A DNA stretch of 64,000 nucleotides from Vittaforma corneae ATCC 50505 (Eukaryota > Microsporidia > Nosematidae). Shown here in pieces: positions 10,566 through 20,533 of this stretch. The stretch lies in contig NW_006889836.1 of NCBI RefSeq assembly GCF_000231115.1, positions 62,001 through 126,000 of the forward strand. The letters are read 5' to 3'. A program made the translations under genes and the position numbers. Numbering within the stretch: position 1 is the stretch's first letter; every line of letters starts with the position of its first letter. The notes beneath the pieces were generated by a model that saw nothing but the letters and a program-made list of their open reading frames with translations, made no database searches and was not told the DNA's origin.

Positions 10566-10868
10566 ATGACATCTGAATTTGAAAATAATAAGATGGCCGG
10601 CGAATATTCAAGTAAGGGGAAAAAGTGCAAAAAATGCTGTCAAACAGGACTACATTTGACAAAAAATGGAACATGCATACAGGCCATGAGGCCTTTTAGC
10701 TCACTTGGTAATAGCAGCCAGCATGCATCCAACGAAAGCGAGTTTGTAAAATTAATACTTGAAAGTAAAGTAGAGAAAGGCCCACCAAGTTCTTTTGAAG
10801 ACCACCAGGCTGATGTTCTTGAGATCGATTCAATCATACAACAGCTTGAGTCATGCTTTGAAAAGTAG
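10566..10868 (+). CDS. hypothetical protein with N-terminal cysteine cluster
   Basis: I do not recognise this 100 aa protein. It has a short basic cysteine-rich stretch, GKKCKKCCQTGLHL, ending in NGTC (about residues 18-37), a polar middle, and an acidic helical C-terminus (ADVLEIDSIIQQLESCFEK). The cysteines could bind a metal ion, but the spacing matches no finger I know. It is believable as a gene because CAAAATTTTTACCG lies 10 bp before the ATG, the same signal as at ILS1 and the peroxiredoxin gene. It has no signal peptide or membrane segment. Confidence 0.55.
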   Translation: MTSEFENNKMAGEYSSKGKKCKKCCQTGLHLTKNGTCIQAMRPFSSLGNSSQHASNESEFVKLILESKVEKGPPSSFEDHQADVLEIDSIIQQLESCFEK

Positions 10869-11230
10869 CAGTACTGAGACTTCTGATATCGGAGTATGTC
10901 AATGAGCAAACTATGCACTTAATTGGCACTTATTTTGTACCTATACTTTGTCATCGTCAATCAATAAATTCGGTTTTAAAAGCTTATTTATTCTGAAATA
11001 GTAATTGTATAAAAGAAGTAATTAAAATGGCTTGGAGCATGTAATAAATAACAACTACAGTCTTTTATCTTCGTTTTCCAGCATTCTACACAATAGTGTA
11101 TCATTGCCTTTTTACAATCTGTTTTATCAAATCAATTATATAATAGAAGTAGCATTTGGGAAATCTCTTATCTGTTTAGAAAAGTCTGCTCGTTTTTAAA
11201 TTCTTTTGAAAATTTTTAAGCCATCGCGAG
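10869..11230. other. 362 bp intergenic region, promoter of MPP10 at its end
   Basis: AT-rich with AATAAA-like elements after the upstream gene (near 10960). The last 30 bp carry GAAAATTTTTAAGCC before the MPP10 start. Nothing else was recognised. Confidence 0.55.
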
Positions 11231-11578
11231 ATGGATCCAAAGAATATTGAGCGGCATCTTATTTCTGAAAAGGACTGGAGTCTCAAGGGGGAAATCAGGG
11301 CAAGCGGCAGGCCAGTAAATTCATTGCTGAAGGCTGATGTAGACTTCGAAACTCGCCTCATCAACATTCCTATTACGAAGGACGAAAACTCTCTTATTTT
11401 TAAATACATTACACAACGATATAGAGAAAAGACATTTGATAACTACGAATTCAAGGAACTAAAGCCAAAGATTGAGGAAGAGGCCTATGATTTAGAGTTG
11501 ATTGAGACAAACAAGGAGATTTTTGAGCTTTATGAGAAAATTGAGACCTCAATTAAAAAGATGTACTGTGGATCCTGA
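11231..11578 (+). CDS. MPP10: minimal MPP10-like U3 snoRNP component
   Basis: A 115 aa protein that corresponds to the conserved core of MPP10, a U3 snoRNP/SSU processome protein required for 18S rRNA maturation. The diagnostic stretch is EKDWSLKGEIRASGRPVNSL (residues 13-32), which parallels the family motif W..+GE....RPVNSLL. It is followed by the acidic VDFET and a helix with YITQRYREKTFDNYEF. Yeast and human MPP10 are about 590-680 aa, so nearly all the acidic and coiled regions are missing here, in line with the equally reduced ESF1. The ATG at 11231 lies 9 bp after GAAAATTTTTAAGCC. No frameshift is apparent, and both ends look natural. Confidence 0.78.
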   Translation: MDPKNIERHLISEKDWSLKGEIRASGRPVNSLLKADVDFETRLINIPITKDENSLIFKYITQRYREKTFDNYEFKELKPKIEEEAYDLELIETNKEIFELYEKIETSIKKMYCGS

Positions 11579-11774
11579 TGGATAATGCAAGGCTGATAAT
11601 ATTTGCCGATCTTGTCGTTATAAATAAATTTGTGCCAGCACATTTTATGCAAATGAATTGAATTTACTAACTTTTGCTCAGTAATACTACCAAATTAGAA
11701 AATAAAAGAGCATGACATGAAATCCGGCTAGGAGCTTATTAGGATATACAGTGTCCCAAGTAGATTATGCATAG

Positions 11775-13754
11775 CTATCCAGTCTTCTTTTTCAAATATG
11801 CCTCTTTTTTTCTTTCAACATACGCCATACCCTCAGCACCACTCAGCACACTCATTTTACCAATATTATAGTCCGCCATTTCATCCTCACTCAACTCCTC
11901 AGAGGTTAGGTCTTCTTCAGACGCCATTAGAATGATTGCAAGGAGCTCCTTTTGCTGTGATTTTGTCTTATAAAGGCGGTTCTCTCTATTCATTACTTCT
12001 GGCATTTCAGTTATAATATTAAACGAATATCCCTGGTCAACCAAAAACTGTTGACGCTTTGCAGAATATACCATTTCTTCGGTGTCTTTACTGACCAATG
12101 AATAAAAATACACCCTAAAATTGGGATCGTTTCTTTTTTTAGCCCTCAGCACTCTTCCAAGTCTCTGTGCTTCCTGTCTTCTACTTCCAAAGTGGCTTGA
12201 TATTTGAATTAAGCAAGTTGCCTCAGGCAGATCGATTGATGTATCGCCTACTTTGCTCAGAAATATTGTGTTTATTTGCGGATTGGTCTGGAACTGCTTC
12301 AGTATCCTCATTCGCTCTGTTTGGCTTGTTGGACCGTATATAAATGGCTTGCCCATCTTCTTTGCATATTCCATCAATGCAAGAACACTGTCACTGAACA
12401 CTATAATTTTGTCTCCTCGCTTCTCGTGCTTCTCAATCAAATACTCACATATTTGAATCTTAGTCGGATTCATAATGCTTAATATTCTTCTTTTTCTTGA
12501 TGATTGGATCAGGTACTCTCTGTAAAATTCGGCAGTCATGTTGCACCATACTTCTGCGCCTTCTACTTTCGCAATATGTCCTTGTACACTAAGGTCTTGC
12601 CAGTCAGCTTCATATAGCTTTGGCCCAATCAAGAAATTTAGATCTTCAATCTTGTCATCCTCCCTAACAAGAGTGGCAGTAAGTCCTAACTTGCAATGAT
12701 GTGGTATTGCTGAAACTGTTTTTCTAAACATTTGTGCTGGCACAACATGCACTTCATCAAGAATCATTAGTCCCCATTCGTGCGACTGAATGAGGTTCAT
12801 AAGCTTCTGTGCCTCATAAGATCGCTTTCCTGAATAGGCCATCATGGAGTATGTAGTTATTAGGACACCCACATTGCCCTCAAACCATTCTTTACGATCT
12901 GAAGTAAACCTAGCTATTTTATTTGCTGCAATAGTTGTAAAGTTGAGAGTGGATTGTCTCCACTGTTCGACTGAAACTGCAGATGTGCAAAGCACTAGTG
13001 CTGATTTCTTAATAGTACTGATGGCAGTGATTCCAACTAAGGTCTTTCCAGCTCCACATGGAAGAACAATAATCCCGCTACGAGCCCGCCCATTTCCAAA
13101 CATTTTATTTAGACATATCTCTTGATATGATCTGATATGGGATGTAGGCTTCAAGTCTATATCTAGGATAGGCAATATTTCATCATTCTTAAAGTCATAC
13201 TCTTCAATTAAAGGATAGTCTATTTCAATACATCGTTTTTTGACTTCTTCAACATTTGTAATTTCAACCGACTTCTGCTCAAAACTATGTCCTATCACAC
13301 TCTGCCTCAGCACATTGTCTTTTAACAAAAGTTCTAATATTTCCTTAGATATTGCTTCTATAAAAAACTTTGTATGTGCCCTGATCAGTCTTATTTTTCC
13401 ATAGCTCAAAGTGCAGTCTGTAATGAAACTTCTAATGCTCTTTGGCAGATAATTTTTCGAGAACTTGTTCAAAGTTTCAAGAATATAGTCTGTGGTTAAT
13501 CCGACCGATGCAGCTGCATACAACGAGTATGCTGTAATCTGATACTCATGCATTTTGGCTGGCCTAGAAACGGGCTCCGAGATCGCAATAAGGAAGTCTA
13601 TGGCTATCTTCGAAGTTGGCCTAAACACCTCCAAGACAATAAGAGCATCATAGTTTACCCAAATTGGCAGTTCATCACAATTTTCTTTCATCACCAATTC
13701 TTCAAATGCAAACTGATACTTTGTTGCTTTTTTGGGAAGAAACACATCTCCCAT
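11775..13754 (-). CDS. SSL2: TFIIH DNA translocase XPB/Ssl2
   Basis: The 3'-5' helicase/translocase subunit of TFIIH, needed for promoter opening and nucleotide excision repair; 659 aa against 843 in yeast. Seen: the N-terminal damage-recognition-like region ([16 protein letters not shown]), Walker [15 protein letters not shown], the DEVH box [11 protein letters not shown], the R-E-D motif in [14 protein letters not shown] that is characteristic of XPB, and C-terminal helicase motifs with [13 protein letters not shown] [11 protein letters not shown] and [13 protein letters not shown]. The ATG at 13754 follows a GGGGCCCAC stretch. RAD26 and TFIIS, which act on the same transcription/repair pathway, are also in this window. 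Confidence 0.94.
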   Translation of the reverse strand: MGDVFLPKKATKYQFAFEELVMKENCDELPIWVNYDALIVLEVFRPTSKIAIDFLIAISEPVSRPAKMHEYQITAYSLYAAASVGLTTDYILETLNKFSKNYLPKSIRSFITDCTLSYGKIRLIRAHTKFFIEAISKEILELLLKDNVLRQSVIGHSFEQKSVEITNVEEVKKRCIEIDYPLIEEYDFKNDEILPILDIDLKPTSHIRSYQEICLNKMFGNGRARSGIIVLPCGAGKTLVGITAISTIKKSALVLCTSAVSVEQWRQSTLNFTTIAANKIARFTSDRKEWFEGNVGVLITTYSMMAYSGKRSYEAQKLMNLIQSHEWGLMILDEVHVVPAQMFRKTVSAIPHHCKLGLTATLVREDDKIEDLNFLIGPKLYEADWQDLSVQGHIAKVEGAEVWCNMTAEFYREYLIQSSRKRRILSIMNPTKIQICEYLIEKHEKRGDKIIVFSDSVLALMEYAKKMGKPFIYGPTSQTERMRILKQFQTNPQINTIFLSKVGDTSIDLPEATCLIQISSHFGSRRQEAQRLGRVLRAKKRNDPNFRVYFYSLVSKDTEEMVYSAKRQQFLVDQGYSFNIITEMPEVMNRENRLYKTKSQQKELLAIILMASEEDLTSEELSEDEMADYNIGKMSVLSGAEGMAYVERKKEAYLKKKTG

Positions 13755-14025
13755 GTGGGCCCCGGATGCAAATAATTTTAAGCAAAAGGATAGTTGATGC
13801 TATGGAAAAGTATCTGGTTGCCAATACATACCGAGAATAGCATGCGGAAATGGCTTAACAATGCTTAGCTGTATCGTGCAAACATATTTCATTATAGTGC
13901 TGACCGTTATTAGCATGGAAAATATGAAATACATTGCAAAATCGTAGCTATGAAATCATACACTTATCGTTTGGCTTAATATATAATTTCAAGCAGATAC
14001 AAATATGCATTATCTTGTAATTCCG

Positions 14026-14916
14026 CTAACCAGTATTCTTACTAGCTGATGTACTTGGCTTTGCTTTTTGAAATATTTTTATACTTCTGGGCGTGATCGG
14101 CATGTTTCTTTCTATCAACAGAACGCTGGCAGGATTGGAGCATTTTCCCATATAGTCAGGCGCGCTCCAAATCGTTAAGCAATGTCCGTCAAAATCCCAT
14201 TTAAATCCCTCGATGGCTAGCTGGTGTGATCTGATCAATATTTCAACATTATTGAATATCAGAAACTGCTTGAGAACATCTTCTCCAAATAAAAACCCAT
14301 TTCCTCTTGGATTTGGGGATGCGCCCATTCTATAAAAAGGATCACTCCAGATGATATCGTTAATAATGGATTGGTCTGCTATCTTTTCAAATCTATCCAC
14401 TCTTTCCAGCTCATTAATTGAAACCCTTGGTGAAATACCACCATGAACACAAAAATATCTACCATCAATGATGCAGACAATGCTAAGATGATCAAAAACA
14501 GAGTTAATCATTTTCCAAATAATGTTATTGGAATATTTTATGCATACCTCATCATAGAAGCCATATACTTTGTTGATTATCTTTTGTTCATGGTTTCCTC
14601 TCAAAAGAGTTACGTTCGCTGGATAATGGATCTTGTAAATCAGCAAGCACAAAATACATTCCAACGAGTTTTCGCCTCTATCAACAAAATCGCCTAGAAA
14701 AACATAGTGTACATTTTCAGGTGTCCCGTGGGAATTGAAAATTTGCAGGAGATCTGAAAACTGGCCATGTATGTCACCTACAACAATTGTGGGGGAATTG
14801 ACTCTTTTGATGTTAGGCTCAAGAATTAGAATTTCTATTGCTTTACTACAAATTTCAGAAATCTCTTCTTCATCAAGCAGCTCATGTCTTTTGAGCTGGC
14901 CCAGTTGTTCTTTCAT
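14026..14916 (-). CDS. PPH3: PPP-family Ser/Thr phosphatase, PP4-like
   Basis: Metal-dependent protein serine/threonine phosphatase of 296 aa. All family signatures are present: GDIHGQF, GDFVDRGENS, LRGNHE, HGGISP, and a C-terminal RSHQL and SAPDY. The N-terminus (LGQLKRHELLDEEEISEIC) and EGFKWDF fit PP4/Pph3 better than PP2A, PP6 or PP1 (family comparison from memory). The tail ends KPSTSASKNTG and lacks the methylated YFL terminus typical of PP2A-type enzymes, which is unusual. The start is the ATG at 14916 because TTGTCCC precedes it directly; the frame opens four codons earlier only at a TTG. B56 and YPI1 phosphatase regulators occur elsewhere in the window. Confidence 0.88.
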   Translation of the reverse strand: MKEQLGQLKRHELLDEEEISEICSKAIEILILEPNIKRVNSPTIVVGDIHGQFSDLLQIFNSHGTPENVHYVFLGDFVDRGENSLECILCLLIYKIHYPANVTLLRGNHEQKIINKVYGFYDEVCIKYSNNIIWKMINSVFDHLSIVCIIDGRYFCVHGGISPRVSINELERVDRFEKIADQSIINDIIWSDPFYRMGASPNPRGNGFLFGEDVLKQFLIFNNVEILIRSHQLAIEGFKWDFDGHCLTIWSAPDYMGKCSNPASVLLIERNMPITPRSIKIFQKAKPSTSASKNTG

Positions 14917-15268
14917 GGGACAATACAAATAAAAATTGGAAATTAAAATGAAAAGAAGCTCAAAAGATCATTATACTAACAATTATTGACTCATCATGGG
15001 ATACTTGCAGACGAGTTTTTATATTTGGGACAATACAAATATATTAATATTTGACAGAAAATTAAAAACATGAAAACCAATAATACCAGTAGATTGTTGT
15101 TTTGTCACATGCAGGCATAACAGATGAAAATTTATTAAAACTCGCCAATTTTACAATGGTATGAAAAGCAATTTACTAAAATTTAAAGGATCATTAGGAA
15201 AATAGCAGTATTTTGTTCAAAGATAAATGATTTCCATAATCAGCCTGATATGAGAATCTTGCGTGGGT
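14917..15268. other. 352 bp intergenic region with a short direct repeat
   Basis: The region between the phosphatase start and the stop of the next gene on the same strand. The 15-16 bp block TGGGACAATACAAAT at 14916-14930 recurs at 15026-15040, so the phosphatase initiator context is duplicated about 110 bp upstream. No open frame or RNA gene was seen. Confidence 0.5.
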
Positions 15269-16045
15269 TTAGGAATTCAAGATTTCTAAAAGCTCTTTTT
15301 CTTCATGCTCATCTATAGCCACACCACTTTCGTATATTTTATAGCAAAAATCTAATCCTATCGATATAATGAAATTATTGATTCTCAGTAGACCCACTAC
15401 CTCATCATCGTGAGTGTATATTTTCTCATTGTTGCATATCACATGCCTTCCACACGAAAAAAGATTGCCATCCCATATGCTCCTTATCCACGAGCTCCCC
15501 TCAAATGCTATTTCATCATTTTTTCTAACTGTGCAGTCACAGGATCCTGTAATCCCATTCCTCATGCAAAGAATTGTAGAGCTATGAGAAGATTTGTTTT
15601 CGCCCTCATATTCACCCATATACGATGCAAGCAGTCCTGCTCCCAAACCCAAGTATAATCTTCCATTTTTTTCTTCCATACAAAATATTTTATTGCTCGT
15701 GTCATATTTCTCAATAATGCTCAAATTTTCATCTAATACCACAAGTCTTTTATCCACTGAAACGAACAGTTTGTTGTTGAATGAGCACATGCACTTCACT
15801 GGCTTCTCACCTAATTTCAACTGTCTCAAATCCTGGTACACCACACCATCCCACGTGCCACAGAACATTTTGCTGCCGAAGAAGCAAATTGCAGAAACCG
15901 GTCCCGATGCTGTAAATATGTGCTTTATTTTCATGAATGGATGAGAAATTTCGTAGATGCATCCTCTTGCATCCCCAATGTACACTTTGCCGCTGTTTTT
16001 TACCATGCAAAGTGGCTTGTTGTCCAGCTTGACAGTCCTAATCAT
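15269..16045 (-). CDS. beta-propeller (WD40-like) protein of unknown role
   Basis: 258 aa with at least five repeating beta-rich segments that look like propeller blades: VKNSGKVYIGDARGCIYEI, ICFFGSKMFCGTWDGVVY, MCSFNNKLFVSVDKRLVVL, MEEKNGRLYLGLGAGLL and WDGNLFSCGRHVICN. The strict WD dipeptides are mostly missing, so I cannot name a family. Propellers usually serve as scaffolds in complexes. The tail is acidic (DEHEEKELLEIL). I start at the ATG at 16045, which is preceded by GGACCCATCC, the CCC signal; the frame opens six codons earlier at a TTG only. It could be a very divergent member of a conserved complex, such as a vesicle-coat or processome propeller; nothing decides this. Confidence 0.66.
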   Translation of the reverse strand: MIRTVKLDNKPLCMVKNSGKVYIGDARGCIYEISHPFMKIKHIFTASGPVSAICFFGSKMFCGTWDGVVYQDLRQLKLGEKPVKCMCSFNNKLFVSVDKRLVVLDENLSIIEKYDTSNKIFCMEEKNGRLYLGLGAGLLASYMGEYEGENKSSHSSTILCMRNGITGSCDCTVRKNDEIAFEGSSWIRSIWDGNLFSCGRHVICNNEKIYTHDDEVVGLLRINNFIISIGLDFCYKIYESGVAIDEHEEKELLEILNS

Positions 16046-16378
16046 AGACAAGGATGGGTCCAATGCTAATCGGAAAAGATCAAGCGTGGATAAGATATAG
16101 TTCAGTGTGCAGATGCGCCTACTTTATGCGATGATTTCATCTTGGAATCAGCAATTCTTAGTATATTATTTAAAATATATGTTTTGAAGTTAAGTATAAT
16201 AGTCATGCAATTAGTTAGATATCGCTTGCTTGTTTTATCTTCACCAATATATTTTAGTAGGGCTCGGATATAATGTTGATACTAATATTAACTTGAAGCT
16301 CAACCTTAAATTCTATAAACCGGTTGGGAATCAAAACTTGGCATTTTAGATTGTTTTTGCATTTTTAGACCCAAATAA
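16046..16378. other. 333 bp divergent intergenic region
   Basis: Shared upstream region of the propeller gene (minus) and the Rab11-like gene (plus). Near the Rab start it contains TTTTTAGACCC. Nothing else was recognised. Confidence 0.55.
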
Positions 16379-17014
16379 ATGAAAGACGAAGCCCAGGAAA
16401 GGTTTGATTATTTATTTAAAATAGTGATAATTGGGGATGCAAATGTTGGTAAGACGAATATTATTTCTAGATTAGTGAGAGATGAGTTTATTGAGCATTC
16501 AAAATCTACAATTGGCGTTGATTTTGCCACAAAAACATTCAAGTTTGGAAGCTCGTCAATCAAGGTGCAGCTGTGGGACACTGCAGGGCAGGAGAGGTAC
16601 CATGCGCTGATATCCGCATATTACCGAGGATCATCGGGTGCTGTCATTGTTTATGACGTAACTAATAAGCCCAGTTTTGAGCATTCTTACACTTCTTGGC
16701 TAAACAACCTTGAGTCATCGACAAAAGAAAGCATTCCCAAGATGCTCTTGGGGAATAAGATTGATCTGCGTGATCAGGTTGAGGTTTCGAGGGCTGATGG
16801 AGAGAGGGCTGCTCTGGAAAGAAATATGGCGTTTTTTGAAACATCGGCACTCTTGGGAGATAACATTCACATTGCCTTTGAATCGTTTATCAAAAAAATA
16901 TTTGAAAAAGAGACTACAAAGGAGATTGCTAGCAGTAAAAAATTACTAGACGAAAGTAAAGTAAAAAGAAGTAACCTCGCCGCCAAGAGTAAAAGGAAGA
17001 GTAGGTGCTGTTAA
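16379..17014 (+). CDS. YPT31: Rab11/Ypt31-like small GTPase
   Basis: A Rab GTPase of 211 aa for late-Golgi/recycling transport. Nucleotide-binding motifs: P-loop GDANVGKT, switch I STIGVDFAT, switch II WDTAGQERYHAL, LGNKIDL and ETSAL. The YRGSSGAVIVYDV and FDYLFKIVIIGD segments are closest to Rab11. The hypervariable tail is basic (KSKRKSRCC) and ends in CC, the site of double geranylgeranylation. The ATG lies 8 bp behind TTTTTAGACCC. Unlike the second Rab gene at 31382, the reading frame is intact to the prenylation motif. Confidence 0.92.
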   Translation: MKDEAQERFDYLFKIVIIGDANVGKTNIISRLVRDEFIEHSKSTIGVDFATKTFKFGSSSIKVQLWDTAGQERYHALISAYYRGSSGAVIVYDVTNKPSFEHSYTSWLNNLESSTKESIPKMLLGNKIDLRDQVEVSRADGERAALERNMAFFETSALLGDNIHIAFESFIKKIFEKETTKEIASSKKLLDESKVKRSNLAAKSKRKSRCC

Positions 17015-17251
17015 GGAATTGTAGATTTATCTTTAAGTACTCGAAGATATGAATAAAATATCTTGAAATGTAGTGTTTCTCCTCAAATAAGTATTTATTT
17101 AGTATTATATCCGATTCTTAAAATGCACAGCACATCTTATGCATAATGTCCGTGCAATTAACATCCCGGCTTTAAATTGCATGCGTTACGCTGTGCTTTA
17201 CACACTTTTAGCACATTTGGCTAAAATTTAAAGAGCTAAAAGTTTTTACCC

Positions 17252-17776
17252 ATGTTGTTTCCTTCACAAATCGTTGACTATGAATATGACTGTATAATTG
17301 GCAAGGAACTGAAAAAGATCCGTATAGGGGAGATCAAAACCAAGTATACAGTCATCATCTTCTATCCTTTGGACTTTACCTTTGTGTGTCCAACAGAAAT
17401 AACAAAATTCTCAGATCTTTACGATGAGTTTGTAAAACTTGATGTGACTATTCTTTTTTCTTCTTGTGACTCGGTCTATTCTCATTTAAACTGGATCAAT
17501 ATGAGCAGAGAAAATGGTGGTGTTGGAGAAGTGAAATGGCCAATGATTTCTGATATTTGCCACAAGCTCTGTTCACAGTTTAACCTTTTTGACGAGGAAT
17601 CAGGAACTACCATGAGATCCACTGTTATTCTTGATAAGAGCAAGAAAGCCGTTCATCTTAGTGCCAACATCAATCCAGTAGGACGTTCGTCAATAGAGAT
17701 CCTCAGGCTTATAAAGGCTCTGGATTTCCATGAGTCTAACGGCGATGTGTGTTTTGTTGATTTTGAAGGCAAGTAA
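17252..17776 (+). CDS. TSA1: typical 2-Cys peroxiredoxin
   Basis: Thiol peroxidase of 174 aa that reduces peroxides with electrons from thioredoxin. The peroxidatic cysteine is C46 in DFTFVCPTEI. A second cysteine, C167 in GDVCFVDF, sits where typical 2-Cys enzymes carry the resolving cysteine (usually in a VCP context; here the proline is missing and the C-terminal YF arm is absent, a form expected to resist over-oxidation). Also seen: the SCDSVYSH and WPMISD segments. Slightly short against the usual 190-200 aa. The start signal is textbook for this genome: AGTTTTTACCC immediately followed by ATG. Confidence 0.92.
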   Translation: MLFPSQIVDYEYDCIIGKELKKIRIGEIKTKYTVIIFYPLDFTFVCPTEITKFSDLYDEFVKLDVTILFSSCDSVYSHLNWINMSRENGGVGEVKWPMISDICHKLCSQFNLFDEESGTTMRSTVILDKSKKAVHLSANINPVGRSSIEILRLIKALDFHESNGDVCFVDFEGK

Positions 17777-17909
17777 TAAAGACGGAAATTTTTTAAAAAT
17801 TTTTACTAGACTATGCATCGTCGACGTTAAAATAAAATGTATTGATTTTGTGGCATAAATAGTTTATACAGCCTATATTCATGTGTGCTGGAACGTCGTC
17901 AATTTGGCT

Positions 17910-19172
17910 TTATGAGTTCTGTTTAGAATCGTCCTCAATGATTTGAGCAATTTCTCTCAAGGCTACAGTGGCGTAGCAAGATTTTAGTAGGAAAAATTTA
18001 AACACTGTGCCCTCGTCATCAACTGACTTTTCAAAGTCGCTGATTTTTTCGATCATCTTTCTCATCCCTCCCTTTAATAACTTGTGGTTCATTTTTTTCA
18101 GAGGAATATATACTTCTTCTAGGCTTTCATTTCCAGTTGCATCTACGAATTCTCCATCTTTCAAAACTCTATCACACTCCATATCGGGTTTATTAGCCTC
18201 AACCCTAGAGTTTATGCTCATATTGAATATATAGCTCTGGTAGGCATGTAGGTAAATCATCAATGATCGTCTAGAAAGATGTTCAACAATGTATTTCGGC
18301 TTTTTATAGTTTTCGATCATATTTTGTATAAACTTCTTGATTGTACCCGGATTTGTTTCGGAGCCAGCGTCATCTTTTAATATCAATTCTATGGCCTCCT
18401 CATACTGTCCATTCAGGATTTTCTCTCCAATAATATGGTTGTTTCTATTATTGCCAAATCTCTGTGGCCCAAAATAATTATAAAACTTGGTTGAGACTGG
18501 CGAATCAGTGAAAAAATTTCTAACTTTGATCGTAAAATAATTACCTGAAAGATCTCCTAATTTCTTGGAGCTGCCCCTTCTAATGTTATAAATGCCTATT
18601 TCTTCTTGAAAACTCAGTGTCTCTATTCTCATGTAATTATTAAAAGCATGGGCTGCTGTGGCATTAAGATTTTCAAGCTCGGCACAGTATCCCAGGTCTT
18701 TAAACTTTATTTTTGAATTTTTAGACAATGAAAGCGCATAATTGAACAGTGCTTCAAATGAGCATTTTACACTTACTTCTTGCAGCGTGATCGCACGCTT
18801 ATCTTTTGTTCCTCCTGTTTGAATGCATGCCAGTGGAATGTTAAGTCGTTTAGATAAGAGATTTTGAGCTGAATGATCACTATAGTCATACTTTAATAAA
18901 GTGAATACAAAAATATCAGTTGAATCGTCCTTAATATGCAATTTCCCATTGTCTGTAAACATCCTCTTGAAAGGGTGGTATCTCGCAATGTCATATAGCT
19001 TTCTTCTATCTTCTTTGCCCAGACTATCATCCAGTTGTGTGTTGAACAGCTTTTCAGCCTCGTAGAACTTCTCGAGATTAACAATTGGTCCTATTGTGCA
19101 CTTTCTATCTTCCACAATCTCCTGTACAATGAAATCTTCCACCTCTTCTTTGATTTTGATCGTCTTGGCCAT
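17910..19172 (-). CDS. PUS7: TruD-family tRNA pseudouridine synthase, PUS7-like
   Basis: Converts uridine to pseudouridine, in yeast at U13 of tRNAs and in U2 snRNA. TruD signatures: N-terminal VEDFIVQEI, the catalytic region TGGTKDKRAITLQEVSV (the family's GTKD..A motif; the catalytic aspartate is in this stretch), GDLSGNYFTIKVRN, and FGPQRFGNNRNNHIIG. Length from this start is 420 aa, short against yeast Pus7 (676 aa) but enough for the catalytic and TRUD domains. The frame is open to ATG 19259, and another ATG (19217) follows a CCCATCC signal; the first conserved block begins right after the ATG at 19172, so the start is uncertain by up to 29 codons. Confidence 0.88.
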   Translation of the reverse strand: MAKTIKIKEEVEDFIVQEIVEDRKCTIGPIVNLEKFYEAEKLFNTQLDDSLGKEDRRKLYDIARYHPFKRMFTDNGKLHIKDDSTDIFVFTLLKYDYSDHSAQNLLSKRLNIPLACIQTGGTKDKRAITLQEVSVKCSFEALFNYALSLSKNSKIKFKDLGYCAELENLNATAAHAFNNYMRIETLSFQEEIGIYNIRRGSSKKLGDLSGNYFTIKVRNFFTDSPVSTKFYNYFGPQRFGNNRNNHIIGEKILNGQYEEAIELILKDDAGSETNPGTIKKFIQNMIENYKKPKYIVEHLSRRSLMIYLHAYQSYIFNMSINSRVEANKPDMECDRVLKDGEFVDATGNESLEEVYIPLKKMNHKLLKGGMRKMIEKISDFEKSVDDEGTVFKFFLLKSCYATVALREIAQIIEDDSKQNS

Positions 19173-19475
19173 GTTTTCTGGATGAAAGCAGTATTTTATC
19201 CCAACCGACAACTGCATTGTGGATGGGCTTAGATTCAAAGTTAAAAAACACATTTGCATAATGCTACAAATTTTAAGACACCAGCCATTTGTTTACTTTA
19301 TTTAAGCTTCAGTTGGCAGCACAGTTGGTATTGGTTAACCTGAGTGTGAATGGGCATCTCATAAAATATTTATTCTGCAGTTATAGTCAAGCATCAGCAC
19401 TACTTTCAAAACAACTGAATTAAAGTAATTTATCAACAACAGGCTTGTTTTTAAGTTCTTTATTTGCAAATAACA
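19173..19475. other. 303 bp intergenic region (may include the 5' end of PUS7)
   Basis: If PUS7 starts at 19259 or 19217, its first codons occupy the left part. The rest is AT-rich with no recognised element. The homeodomain gene ends at 19476. Confidence 0.45.
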
Positions 19476-19796
19476 TTATCTTGGCTTTCGTCTTCGATAC
19501 AAATCATTACATCCGGGATATATTCTGTGAGGATTTCCAATATCCGACTCGCCAACGCCTTCTGCGGAGCTTTGTCTGGACAGCCGTCTGTCTTTTGCAC
19601 GTCTATTTTGGAACCAGTTTTTTACTTTATCTTCTGGAACTCCAAGTTTCTGAGCTATTTGAAATCTGTAGTATGCTGTTGGTTTTTTGTTTGTAGCATA
19701 GATTGATGTCAGATATTCTATCTGTTTCTTCGTCAATCCTAATTTTCTCCTCTGATAGTCTGGATATATTAAATCGTCATATTGATCCTTTCCCAT
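19476..19796 (-). CDS. homeodomain protein, typical class
   Basis: A 106 aa DNA-binding protein with one homeodomain at about residues 16-71. Helix 1/2 contains LTKKQIEYLTSIYATNKKP and helix 3 is KVKNWFQNRRAKDRR, with W61, F62, N64 and R66 in their invariant positions. There is no extra three-residue loop, so it is a typical rather than TALE homeodomain. The tail is basic (YRRRKPR). The ATG at 19796 follows ATAAGTTTTC. It is divergent from a TALE-like homeodomain gene at 21250, 1.45 kb away, with no certain gene between; in fungi one typical and one TALE homeodomain gene in divergent orientation form an HD-type mating locus. Confidence 0.9.
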   Translation of the reverse strand: MGKDQYDDLIYPDYQRRKLGLTKKQIEYLTSIYATNKKPTAYYRFQIAQKLGVPEDKVKNWFQNRRAKDRRLSRQSSAEGVGESDIGNPHRIYPGCNDLYRRRKPR

Positions 19797-20481
19797 GAAA
19801 ACTTATCCTTTCGTGATCAGTTGAACTTTCAAGTTAGTTTTGTTTATTTCAGATCAAACAGATTAAAGTATAGCTGACATTCATTATTTTATCAATTTTG
19901 ACAGGGTAATTTACTCCAAAAGAAATAATAGATCTGGCGTTAGTAGTATAGTCTTTATACAAACATAACAGTAGACTCAAAGTAGTATGCAGTTTAAATT
20001 TAAAACACACAATACTTGCTAACGTTTTGATGCAGATTGCCTCATTCATTAAGTACTGATAAACACAAGAATGTTTTCTAACTTAGCAAACAAGTTCCAA
20101 TGGCATTTAACACGCATTTAAATAAAAATTGCTACAGGGATGATTAATGGCCTGCATCATTGGTTGAGATTATGTTGTCTTTATCTATAGCTTTAAGTTT
20201 TAAAATATCAGTTTATTAGTCAAAAATCAAGTATTTCAAACTTATTACTTTTTTATCAGTTTACAAAATTTTCAATTGAGATTCATCAGACTTTGAACCT
20301 TTTAGCTGGGTAGTGATTCGTGACAAAAAGCATTAAAATAACGAGCATGTGGCGTAGCATGCAGCACATATTTAATGCTTCATTCCGTTTTCTTCATATT
20401 ACTCCTAAACTGTCTTTGTTGCAAATGGAATTACATTATCTGCGACAAAATTTTCAAAGAAATAGGAGCACATTTACGATG

Positions 20482-20533
20482 ATTGCAACGGGAAACTAAC
20501 GCTGTTTATTGCAACGGGAAACTAACGCTGTTT
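20482..20533. repeat. perfect 26 bp tandem duplication (2 copies)
   Basis: The unit begins ATTGCAACGGG and ends AACGCTGTTT. The copies at 20482-20507 and 20508-20533 are identical by eye. It lies in the intergenic region between the divergent homeodomain genes and may be a duplicated regulatory site or a slippage product. Confidence 0.9.
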
